The notes beneath the pieces were generated by a model that saw only the letters and a list, made by a program, of their open reading frames with translations, did not search any database and had not been told where the DNA came from. A stretch of 53,744 nt of DNA from Triparma columacea (Eukaryota; Sar; Bolidophyceae; Parmales; Triparmaceae): contig BRYA01000425.1 of assembly GCA_030267965.1 (NCBI GenBank), positions 8,248-61,991 of the forward strand, in the 5' to 3' direction. Of this stretch, positions 21,925-31,560 are shown piece by piece (position 1 is the stretch's first letter; the number at the start of each line of letters is the position of its first letter). Both the position numbers and the translations under genes were made by a program.

Positions 21925-22432
21925 AATGTGAGGGGGGGGAAGGAGAGAAAGGGGGGCTATTGGAGATGTAAGCGTAGAGAGGAGGGAGAGGGGGGAGAAG
22001 TCGATGGTTGGGTTGGTTTCTTGGGAAGATTTGTTGATCAGGGAGGTATTGGGTACAGTGGGTAAAAGAATATTCAGTAGATTGTAGTAGTTGTGGCAGT
22101 CTGTGAGAAATAAGTTTGGAAACGTGTGGTTTGCAATAAAAGAAAGGAAAGGAAGAAGAAAATATTCAGGAAAGGAGTCACTTTTGCAGCAAGACTTATT
22201 TATTTTCAGGCGCCAAGGTCTAACGTATATAAGTTACTCGCCTTTCTACCGTCAGTGATATTTAGCACCTCTGACTACACTTATAAAGTCGTAAAGGTGC
22301 TTGTAGGCCAGGGTTCTTTAAAGCACTCGAAGGCATCACTCTTTTTACATCCATAAAAATCCTCCCAAAAAACATCTCCAACCTTCCCGTTCCTTCATTC
22401 ACGTCCTCCACTGCCACAGTGATCCTTATTCC
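21925..22432. promoter_or_regulatory. Divergent intergenic region
   Basis: The region lies between the divergent TRM6 gene and the hypothetical ORF at 22433. It begins with purine-rich GGGGAGG runs next to TRM6 and becomes AT-rich after 22050. No TATA box or repeated element stands out, and the 76-codon ORF at 22126 has no recognisable feature. Confidence 0.35.
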
Positions 22433-23245
22433 ATGGACATCGACGCCTCAATCCCCACCCTCCAACAGAGCCCCTTACCCTACCCCAAGCTGGAGCGAAG
22501 AGACACAGCCAGCGAGGGTGTTGTCATACCATCGCGTTTTGTGGAGCCGGCCGGGGTCGTGAGCAACCCAGGGAGCAGACCAGGGAGTGGGGATAGTGGG
22601 AGAATAGGGGTTGGTGGGGGGATGACTGTCGATGTAAGCTGCTGGGGTGGGGGGAGAGTGGAGAGAGTGGAGAGAGTGAGGAGGGGGGGTGGAGAGGGAA
22701 GGTTCGAAGGGGAGAGGAGCGAACAGATAGTGAGACATCGACGAATACCAACTAACACAACCCTTCAACTCCTCCGACCCCCACCACACACCCACCCACA
22801 GACTTCTCTTTTCAGATCTCACTCCCATGATGGTCCCTCAAAGATGGATACCCCCGCAGTCGGTTGCGTCGCAAACCTGCCACTAAGCGCCTTAAGGTCG
22901 TGGGCGAGCTGCGACAACCTCACGAGCCTACCGACAATTGGGATTGGGGGAGGAGCCAACGCAGACATGAACGAAGGGACAGGAATGAACATGAAGGTCG
23001 ATGGCGATGAGGGGAGGGACGGGGGAATGCGGCAGGGGGTTGGAGCGATGCCTCTAGGAGGCATTGTGGGGAACTCTTTGGAGGTTGGAGTTGGGGTTGG
23101 GGTTGGGGTTGGGGGCGGGGGAGGGGGAGAACGAATTGAGGATAGGATGATAGGGAGCATTAGGGAGGAACCGGGAAACTTGGTGGGGATCAAAAGGAGG
23201 GGAGATGAAGGGGAGGAAAGGATGAAGAGAAGGAGAATGATGTGA
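22433..23245 (+). CDS. Hypothetical low-complexity protein with a basic C-terminal tail
   Basis: The single open frame of 270 codons starts with MDIDASIPTLQQSPLPYP. The middle is Gly/Arg/Glu-rich from purine runs, and a VGVGVGVG repeat comes from a GGGGTT-like tract at about 23087-23111. It ends in KRRGDEGEERMKRRRMM, which looks like a nuclear localisation signal. A good intron (GTAAGC at 22636, CTCTTTTCAG ending at 22815) is visible, but splicing it hits a stop after a few codons. Either the ORF is read unspliced, or the true gene uses other sites, or a base error shifts the frame. No domain is recognised. Confidence 0.4.
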   Translation: MDIDASIPTLQQSPLPYPKLERRDTASEGVVIPSRFVEPAGVVSNPGSRPGSGDSGRIGVGGGMTVDVSCWGGGRVERVERVRRGGGEGRFEGERSEQIVRHRRIPTNTTLQLLRPPPHTHPQTSLFRSHSHDGPSKMDTPAVGCVANLPLSALRSWASCDNLTSLPTIGIGGGANADMNEGTGMNMKVDGDEGRDGGMRQGVGAMPLGGIVGNSLEVGVGVGVGVGGGGGGERIEDRMIGSIREEPGNLVGIKRRGDEGEERMKRRRMM

Positions 23246-24003
23246 TTAGGGAGAGGGAGGATGAGAGGGAATCTTCTGACTGTTGTGACCAAATTCACTG
23301 GAATCAATTTTTGAAAATGAGCATGGTTTTGCGTTATACAAAGAGTACTACTAATAGAACACCATCCGTAACCGCTTGATCCTTGCGTGAACTAGCGTTG
23401 GATGTGACAGGACGTGACAGGGAGGGCGATTTTCAATTTTGACAGCTTTGATGAGTCTAATTGCGTAAAAATTAAAATAATTTTTCAATATAAAATATAT
23501 CGTTGTAATCATTTTTAAATTTCAAATGATCGATTTCAGTAATTTGCAAAAGTCTTCTTTTGAAATATCATAATAATTGATATTTTAATTGATTTTATTG
23601 ATTAATGTTGTACTAATATATACTGTAAGCCTTTTTCTCAACGATTGAATCGATTGTGGAATTTCATGAAATAATGATTCTTATCATTTCTACATTATTA
23701 TATTATTTGTGATGAAAGTATCAATCAATTACTGTATCAAAATTAAAATAACCTAAATAGATGAAACCTCTAAATATTGATTATCTAAAAATTTCATTTT
23801 TTGGAAATCGTTTTCCGCAGATTGTGGGAGATTGACGCCCGTCTTTAGAGTTTCAAGCCTTCGCGGTCTTCTCTTAGCTTCTAATTGTCTACCCTCACAA
23901 ACTTTGTGACCATCAATCCGTAGTTTGGTTTTCTTTTGACAACTCGTCTACCTGTTTCGCTGGTCAACCCTTTCAACTCCCTCCCAGAAGCAGCCCCTAA
24001 TCT
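23246..24003. other. AT-rich intergenic island
   Basis: From about 23440 to 23815 the base composition switches abruptly to AT-rich sequence (runs such as AATTGATATTTTAATTGATT) inside an otherwise GC-rich window. No ORF, tandem repeat or clear inverted repeat was found. It may include promoters for the small plus-strand gene at 24004, or a replication or matrix-attachment element; function is unknown. Confidence 0.45.
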
Positions 24004-24186
24004 ATGGATTTCACAAGTCTGTTCTTGTGTCTCGTCCTCTTATTTGCTATCGGTTTCGCCGTTCTCTTCGCTGCCCGCCTGTTTGCCTCTGCCATTGCGA
24101 ATGAGAACCTGGCTGCTGAGAAGATGTGGGATACCGCGGATAGGGGGAGGGAAGAGGCTAAAGTCCGGGCGGCCGACCAAGTGTAG
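24004..24186 (+). CDS. Small single-pass membrane protein (60 aa), hypothetical
   Basis: The 60-codon ORF begins MDFTSLFLCLVLLFAIGFA, one strong membrane segment of about 25 residues starting near the N-terminus. A short charged, helix-prone tail follows (NENLAAEKMWDTADRGREEAK). The GC-rich coding sequence contrasts with the AT-rich DNA just upstream, which supports it being real. The tail ends about 100 bases before the convergent HisIE stop. No family is recognised. Confidence 0.45.
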   Translation: MDFTSLFLCLVLLFAIGFAVLFAARLFASAIANENLAAEKMWDTADRGREEAKVRAADQV

Positions 24187-24287
24187 CACGCGGGCTGAGG
24201 CGTGGAATAGCCACGCCAGCTGTAAAGTCATATACAAAAAAGGCTCGAATTCCCATGTTAATAAAAATAATTCCCCCCCTTCCCCCC

Positions 24288-25392
24288 TTACTTTTTCCCT
24301 TTGAGTATTTGGTTCGCCGCTTCGATCCTATCCTTCTTATCGTCCCCCTGTCTCCTGGTGACCTTCTTGCTCCTCTCGTCTAGGACCTTGATGGCGTCCT
24401 CCATCCCTACCCCCCCCTTTACCGCCCTGACCATTGCGAAGTATAGGACATCCGCGAGCTACGGGGGGGGGGGGNNNNNNNNNNNNNNNNNNNNNNNNNN
24501 NNNGGGGGGGGTGTTAAATGCGTTGCGTGTGTGTTTATATGTGTGTGTGTGTGTGTGTGTGTTTCCCCCCCATTGTAGTGCTTCCTTCCCACCAGCCTAG
24601 TATCTCCCTTTGTTAATATATGAATCTCCCCCCCCCCTTTCCCCCTCCCTCTCCTCCTTCTCACCTCTTCAGCGATATGTCTCTTATCCTTCGCCTCGCT
24701 CAATTCCTGCGCTTCCTCCACAAGTTTGTTCCTCAGCAGCACCTCATCCTCAAAAAGCCTCCTCGTATAGCTCCCCTCAACGCTGTTAACGAGCCTATCC
24801 TTGACCGTCCTCTCCAGCCCACACAGCCCCCCGTTATCACCCCAACATCCCTCCGTACCCTCATGGCAGAAAGCCGGTTTCGGTTCCCCATGTTGTTTAA
24901 CCATGAACCTAACCGCGTCCCCATCACAGTCAAGGTCAACCCTATAAAGTGTCTGATGGCATCCTGAAGTCTCCCCCTTTTTCCAAATCTCTCCTCTGCT
25001 TCTAGACCAATATACACCTCTCCCTGTAGTGATTGCGATTACCAGACTCTCCCTGTTGCTGTAAACGAGTCCGATTGCAACACCCTTCCTGTCTGCTACA
25101 ACTGTCGTTATTAGTCCGTCTTGTCTGTCGGTTTTAACGGTTGCTGCGAAGGCCTGAGAAAGACTAGTACTATCCCAACCTTCAACACATACGTCCCAAC
25201 CGGATTTTAGGAGGGCTACCACGGAGGGTACGGTTAGGGTGGAAGAGGATTGGAGGGTTATTACCTTGCGGACTCCGGTGGGGTTCTTGTAACTTGAGAA
25301 AAATGAGGTGGGACTGATTGCAGAGGCCTGGGTAATGTCTGTGAAGTTCAGACTATACATAAATTTTGTGTTTGTTTTTGGGATGGGTGTGT

Positions 25393-25426
<34 letters not shown>

Positions 25427-25972
25427 TTAGAAAATGTACCCCCCCCTCCCTCCTCCCTCGTCCTAACTCATATACGTCCATTAGCCATCCATCTCCCTTT
25501 TCTCCCCCTCTCCTTCATCCCCCTCTCCTTACCTATTTCCAAGTTCCGTGATATCCTCCCCCTCCCCCTCCCCCCAGTTGACAACGATTCTCCTTTTATC
25601 AACCCTACTAAGTTCCGCCCCCTCCTTAGAAACCACGACAGCCTCAGCGCCGGCGTCTAGGAAAGCTGCTGCAATATCACCGGACGTTGATTGGAGGAGT
25701 ATGTCTGATAGGGTTACTTCTACGTCTACGCAGTCGTAGTTTTTTGTGTAGCGTTTGATTTCTGAGTTGGCGGTGTTTACGACGGTCTTGTGGACCTGCT
25801 TTTTGAAGTTCTTGGACTGCTTTTCTGTGAGGTCTGGAGGGGGAGGGGACGAGTACGCCTGAAGGATTTTGTTACAGCAATCTTCTGAGGGGGTTATTCG
25901 GACTCTACCAAGTGCACATGTAGATACATCGGGTGGTGACGTGTATGATCCGTATACTTTTGGGAATGGCAT
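24288..25972 (-). CDS. Bifunctional phosphoribosyl-AMP cyclohydrolase / phosphoribosyl-ATP pyrophosphatase (HisIE) with HIS4-like N-terminal domain
   Basis: The enzyme carries out the second and third steps of histidine synthesis. Exons 25972-25533, 25352-24665 and 24458-24288 give 432 aa. The HisI part shows VKTDRQDGLITTVV, YWSRSRGEIWKKGETSG, the metal-binding DCDGD (288-292) and FCHEG (C309, H310). The HisE part shows LVEEAQEL (E359-E360) and, after the last junction, LADVLYFAMVRAVKGG. About 215 residues precede HisI and look like the degenerate HisA-like N-terminal domain of fungal HIS4 (AAFLDAGAEAVVVSKEG, RRIVVNW). Unlike fungal HIS4 there is no HisD domain. The ATG at 25972 is the only in-frame Met upstream of the fold. 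Both introns carry long GT repeats (CA on the coding strand), and the second holds an N run. Confidence 0.92.
24475..24503. other. Assembly gap (29 N) in an intron C run
   Basis: The N run is flanked by G homopolymers on both sides. On the HisIE coding strand this is the C tract immediately before the CGTAG acceptor of the last exon, so the gap does not interrupt coding sequence. Confidence 0.95.
24541..24562. repeat. (GT)n microsatellite
   Basis: Eleven GT dinucleotides lie in the second intron of the minus-strand HisIE gene, reading as CA repeats on its coding strand. Confidence 0.9.
25395..25424. repeat. (GT)n microsatellite
   Basis: About fifteen GT dinucleotides lie in the first HisIE intron, some 30 bases upstream (in coding sense) of the TATAG acceptor. 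Confidence 0.9.
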
Positions 25973-26008
25973 TGAAAAATGGGATTTGCTGGTCAAGGCT
26001 ATTTGCAC

Positions 26009-26485
26009 ACTATTTTGGACGACTTGGGGTGGGTGAATTGGAATTGGTGGAATTATGGATCAGTTTCTGACCTAACACACACTATGACTACGCAACGATT
26101 GATGATTGTTTCAAGGCAGTCACAAGCGTTCAGCTTTGCACTGCAACGATCTCCTTAACGCACCTAAGCTGATTACTTTAATTAGAAATATCAGCTTTTG
26201 CCTTCTGGCGAATCTCCATCCCCAGCTCCAAAAAGCGACCCTACTAAACATCATCCATTTATAGCTCAGTTTGGTGACGTTATTGTATAGTAATTGTGTA
26301 GTAGTTTTATAACCGTATTATAATCCCCATTAACTCAATTTAGTTGAATAAAAGAGTGATTTCAGAGGAATAAAAGAGACATCAAAAAAAGGGATCGGAA
26401 GTGTGTGCAGGAAGTGTATTCTATCTACTACATATACTGAATATCTCTCCACATTCTATATCTCCATATACAGTAATCAACGAGT
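26009..26485. promoter_or_regulatory. Divergent intergenic region
   Basis: AT-rich stretch between the divergent HisIE and Tul1-type genes, expected to hold both promoters. No clear TATA element or repeat; the sequence immediately upstream of 26486 (about 26430-26480) is rich in TATA/ATAT words. Confidence 0.35.
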
Positions 26486-29400
26486 ATGAGACTAAATAAC
26501 TTCACAGACGGACAAACAGATGAAGAATGGATAGAAAGAAACAGACAAGCAAGAGTCCTTCGATTAGTTATGCTCTTAATAATGACACTACTACTTATGG
26601 ATGGTGAAGGTGAAATAGATAACAACAACAAACATCAAATTAACAAACAAAAGACACCTACCAATACTGACAACTCACAGGATGGGAACCTAGTACGAAA
26701 GGTGAGAGGAGAAAGAGAGGAGAAAGGTAAAGGGGAGAGAGTTGAGTTGGGGAGACAAAACCAAGGCCCAGAGTAGGCGTCAATATAACACCAATACACA
26801 ACCCCACTAAACCCAAAACGCCCACCCCAAACGCCATTCCTTTTCCTTTCTCTCTCCAGGATTTAATGTCCTCCCGTCTCTCCCTATCCTCCGCAATCGA
26901 CTCTTCAACCTCCGAGGAGGGTCGTTCCTCAAAGTTGCAGAACTCCAACTACATCGTCGGCAACGCCACCCTCCTCCCCACCGGCGAATCCCGTTACCCT
27001 TCCTCAGAAGACGAGGCTGATCTTTATGTACACTACCCGATGAACGCTACCGGGTACTATAGAGGAACGTGGGAGAGACAGGAGGAGGAGGAAGAGGGGG
27101 AACGAAACTTCCTTACCTTTAACACACCGAAACCCGGGACATCTGATATAACAATCAAGGAAGTACCTTTAGGGGCTGGTGTTTACACTGTACCCCATAG
27201 TGTTAGTAACGTTAAGTACGTTACTCTAGCACCTAGGAAGAAACAGGCGAAGGGGGGGAAGAACGATGGGAAGGTTGTTGATGGTGGGGGTAATACGAAT
27301 TTGAGAGGAGGGAAAGATGAGGGGAAGAATAATAAACAAGACAAAACTAACGAGGGGAAGGTGAGTGTGTGTGTAGGGGGGGGAGAGAGAGAGGAACGTC
27401 TTCATGAACGCATACAAGCATGTACGGGTCGGGGATAAAGACAAGGAACCCTTTTCCCCTCTTTTATTTCTTCTTACGCCCCCCTCCCCCCCCCCCCACA
27501 GTCCTTTGATCCTAAATCCCTCCCGTTAACCCAACCCGGCGGTCGGGTAGCCCTCCAGATCTACTCCAAGCACGTCCCCGGTCTAACCTCCTTCACCCTC
27601 CTCCGTTCCCTCCTCAAACTATACGACGGTAAAACCGGATCCACCACGAGGGACGTACTCGTTTACGGGGTCGGCGTACATGTTATGAGGAACGGGAGGA
27701 TTAAAATGGTGGCGAATTGGGGGGAGGGGATACCGGGGTTAATTATTGGAGGGAAGGCGGGGGATATTACCGTACAAGGTGGGGTGGAGAAAATTTATGA
27801 GGGGAAAGATGAGGGTGAGGGGACGGGGAAGGACACTGATGTAGCGGCTGAGGGTGTTAGGAGGGCACTTCAAGAGGAGGGTGTAGGAGTTATTCAGGGG
27901 GAAAATGATATCCCGACTATTGCGGAACTGAAGAAGCTATTGGAGAGCAACGAGGGGTGGGATTTATTCTTGAACACAGACAAGGTGAATGGAGAGACAC
28001 AACTGCCACCGAAGTGGGAGGAAATATCACACCCCCACACACCCCCACCGCCATCCCCAAACGACAACTCAAACTCCCAAAGAAACCTGGGATCGTATGA
28101 TGATGAGATTGAAACGTTTAACAAAGAAGCGGAGAAAATCGGACGGGTGTCAACGGGCTCAACATCGTCCTCGAATTACGAAATAACACCAACAGTCTAC
28201 CCCCTCGAGCAGTTCCCTTACGCTACCCAGGGTATAGTATCACCGTTGGAGAGGGCTTACTTGAGGAACGCCAGGGAGTGCGACTTTGAAATATCGTTAG
28301 AGGTTAAACCTGAGAAGGTTGATAGGAAGGTGAGAGATGGAGGAGGAGGACTAAAGCGCTAAACTTGATTAAAAGTCCATTCCAATAACACAACCCTCCC
28401 CCCCCCCACGCTCGCAGACCCTCCTCGCCCAGGAGGGTGTATACACCCAGCTCCGGAGCATGTCCCTTGGCCTAACCAAGGAGACGTACGTCATGGATCT
28501 AACAGGTACCATCATATCCCGCTCATGTTCCCTCCGTTTCAACATGACCTCCACCGCCGTCCGCATAGACTGGGAGGCCGCAACTGGGGCCGCGGTTACG
28601 TACTCGGTATGGCAGACGCTGAGCTGCTTGGCGCAGATTGTACTACTACTTAGACAACTACACCACACGCAAACGCAAAGCGGGGCGGCGAGGGTATCGG
28701 TTATGGCAGTTGGGACGCAGGCTATTATAGGTGAGGAGGAAGGGGGGAGGGGGACGAGTTTTTTAACGGCAATATCCTCACACGACGGTTCCATAACATT
28801 AACACACAAAAAAAACTATTCTTCTCAATCACTCTCTCTCCCCCCACAGACTCCATCTCCACGATCTTCCACATTTCACTCTGTATCTTTATCCAATCCC
28901 TCTTCACCGCGTTCCTCTCAATCGTGTTCTTCAAGCTCCTAATTTTCGCTGTAATTGAGCTCAAGTACATGGCCATAATAACCGCCTCTAGGGATCCCAA
29001 CATGTCAACCGATGATTCCCGCCGCCAGTTGACTCTCCTGCACGCCCGTTTCTACTGCGCCTTCTTCGTGTCAATGTTTGTCCTCTACGCGTCTCACGAG
29101 GGCCGGCTGACTGGATTCGTTGTCCTCATCCTCTACTCTTTCTGGGTCCCTCAGATCGCCCTCAACGTCGTGACGGAAGCCAGGAGGCCCCTCCACCTCC
29201 ACTACATTGTAGGAATGTCAGTGACCCGCGTGATGTTCCCCCTATACCTGTTCGGTTACAGCAACAACTTTGTGGCGGTAGCTTTCCCAAGCTTCAAGCC
29301 TAACTACGGCCTCTGCGCAATGTTGGTACTATGGGTAGGGGCTCAGACGGCCGTCCTCATCCTACAAATGAAGCGGGGCACTAGGTTCTTCATCCCTGCC

Positions 29401-29881
29401 AAGTTCCTGCCTCCAAAGTTTGACTACTCCCGACCCCTCCCCCCCTCACTTCTCGCTCAGACGAACGAAGGCCAAGACGGGACCGTTCAGGCGTCCTCCT
29501 CCTCCTCCTCCTCCTCATCCTCTTCCTCCAACGGAGGAATCGACGGCGACCTCGAGATGGGAACAGTCCACTCCCGAGCCGCCACCATCGCTCAGGTTAC
29601 CCCCTCCAACCCCTCCACCGCAGTGCGGGACGGAAGCGCGCAGGGCGGAACTTTAGACTGTGTCATCTGCTACTGCCCGATTGACACGGGGGACAGAAAA
29701 TCATACATGCTTGCACCGTGCGAGGTGAGTGTGGAGGAGGAGAAAAAGAACGTGTCATTACAACAACATCTCACTCGACCCCCCCCCCCCGCAGCATATT
29801 TTTCACAAGGATTGCCTGGTGCAGTGGATGGACGTTAAGATGGAATGCCCTACATGCCGTGGGGCCCTTCCGGCTATATGA
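26486..29881 (+). CDS. Tul1/FLY1-type transmembrane RING-H2 E3 ubiquitin ligase
   Basis: Proteins of this type (yeast Tul1, plant FLY1/FLY2, Dsc1) ubiquitinate membrane proteins in Golgi or endosomes. Six exons (26486-26701, 26860-27360, 27502-28329, 28418-28730, 28850-29724, 29795-29881) give about 939 aa. A hydrophobic segment near residue 30 (VMLLIMTLLLM) is followed by a long lumenal domain. Several membrane segments follow in exons 4-5 (for example FYCAFFVSMFVLYA, VVLILYSFWVPQIALNV). The C-terminal RING-H2 is split by the last intron: CVICYCPI, then CE|HIFHKDCLVQW and CPTCRGALPAI at the very end, as in Tul1. A run of 12 serines (29494-29529) precedes the RING. A possible poly(A) signal AATAAA lies near 29932. 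Exon joins are supported by frame throughout. Confidence 0.88.
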
Positions 29882-29972
29882 TGCGCTAGTGGTCCTTGTG
29901 CTAAGGGCTAATAATAATATGCATTTTGTTCAATAAAAATGCTAATACCTGCCCTACACGTCTGCGCAATCT

Positions 29973-31146
29973 CTATTCCCTAAAATTATCGCTGATGTTG
30001 CTGTACTTGCCTCCCATGCACTGTAGTACGTCATTCCACAGCCCAGACTCGGTCCCATGAGCGGCAACATCAGTGCTTGACTTGGCAGAGGCATGCCTCA
30101 GGATGAGGGAAGGGGAAGCCGATGCGACGCGCCAGACGCCGCGGTCGATTTCACGATCGAGCTGTCCCGGGATCCACTCCGCCCGACCGCGTGCGAACAA
30201 GGCCTTGGTAGGGTGAAACTCTTGGTGGCAGACGAGCTTCCGAAGGCCCTCGCTCCCACCAACAAAGACGCCAGGGACGATCTCCCGGGAGCCCTCGGCG
30301 AAGGGGTTCGAGTGGAGTATGGCCAGGTCCTCCTCCTTTACTGGCCCCCCGTAGCTGACAGTGGAGCTGGCAAAAGTTGACTGAATCGGCTTGGCAACGT
30401 TGCTGCCCTTAGCGGCGTCCTTCAAAGTGCCATCGAGGGGCCTATTGATCACAACCCCAGTGCTCTTGCCGTTTCCGACACTCAGCATGAGCACGACTGA
30501 TAAAGAGGAGCGGAGGAGCAAGAAGAGGGTTAGCAAGAGAGTTGTGCATGTCACACAATGATCAAGGTTCTCTCTCGATTTGCCCACCAGCCTTACCTGC
30601 CCGAGAGAAGACGCCCCCCAGCTTCTCGTTCGCAATCAACACGCTCCCGTGCTCTACGTGGTGCAATGGGTGCGCCCAATGCTCAGGGAGCTGTGAAGTC
30701 TCCTCGGCAGCGGGGTGGCCCTCATCGGCAGGAGGGAGGAAGAAACGCTTGAAGGAGGATTTGGCCATAGCCTTGGTCTGATCCTGAGGAATTTGAGGAG
30801 AGGAGTGGACAGTGTGAGGGTTAGGGTCAACCCCAACAGATTCAACTTCGGCAGAATCCCCCGCCAACCTACAAGGGTCTTTAATAAATGCCTTCCATCT
30901 CACCTCTTTCCACCTCTCCTGAGCAACAAGATTTGCACGGAACTGACGCCAGTCTGGAGGAATCGAAAGTGAGCCTGCCTCTTCGTTATACCACAGTTTG
31001 GTCCTAAATCCAGAGCAACCTTTTTTCAAGTTAGAAGAATCGCTCTTAAAAGCGATCCGAGGCTCGTGGCGTATAGTTGAAGGACTGTTAAGAAATGATG
31101 TGACGGCATTTGCGCATAATAATAGGTTTAACACGGAGCTCTTCAT
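29973..31146 (-). CDS. UPF0301/AlgH (DUF179) protein, probably plastid-targeted
   Basis: Biochemical role is not established for this family. Two exons, 31146-30597 and 30496-29973, give 357 aa. The AlgH fold is recognised from HVEHGSVLIANEKLGG, the junction segment VVLMLSVGNGKSTGVVINRPL and VSYGGPVKEEDLAILH. Homologues are about 180-200 aa; here about 170 residues precede the domain. These begin with a signal-peptide-like MKSSVLNLLLCANAVTSF followed by a Ser/Arg/Lys-rich stretch. A signal peptide with Phe right after the predicted cleavage site is the bipartite plastid leader of algae with red secondary plastids (inference). The rest of the extension (DWRQFRANLVAQERWK) is conserved-looking but unknown to me. 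Intron GTAAGG...ATCAG. Confidence 0.87.
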
Positions 31147-31560
31147 TTGAATTCGCAAGGGAAAAATTGCAAGCTGAAATTCTCAAGTTCCTTGTCGATC
31201 CTCGTCATCTTCCCCACAGTGAAAAATCATGACTGCAGAACATCAAAAACAAACACTTGGCCCGCAAGTAGGCATCGTTCCAAATTAGACCGCGTTCCTC
31301 CCCTCTCCCCATTAACGCCCTTCACGCCACAACTTCCATTTTCAATCTTCTCTCTTACCCAACCACCCGTTCATCCCCGTCGCACGGAAACCCCGCACCG
31401 TCGCCCGAAATTATCACAGCTAGCAGACGCAACCCAAACGATCAATTCCCCCCCGCCCCGCAATACACAAGAACAACATTCAAACCCACAACAAATTTTT
31501 CTCTGGACTGGCAGTTCCCCATTCCCCCCCATCGACAGAAGCCAGTAAAACTAGTCCTTC
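31147..31560. promoter_or_regulatory. Divergent intergenic region
   Basis: 414 bases between the divergent UPF0301 gene and the large repeat-protein gene, presumably both promoters. The right half is C-rich on the plus strand with many CCC runs. No distinct motif seen. Confidence 0.35.

Noticed and set aside
23087..23111. GGGGTT repeats resembling telomeric or G-quadruplex DNA
   Set aside because: Short, within a purine-rich low-complexity ORF that contains many G runs; not distinctive.
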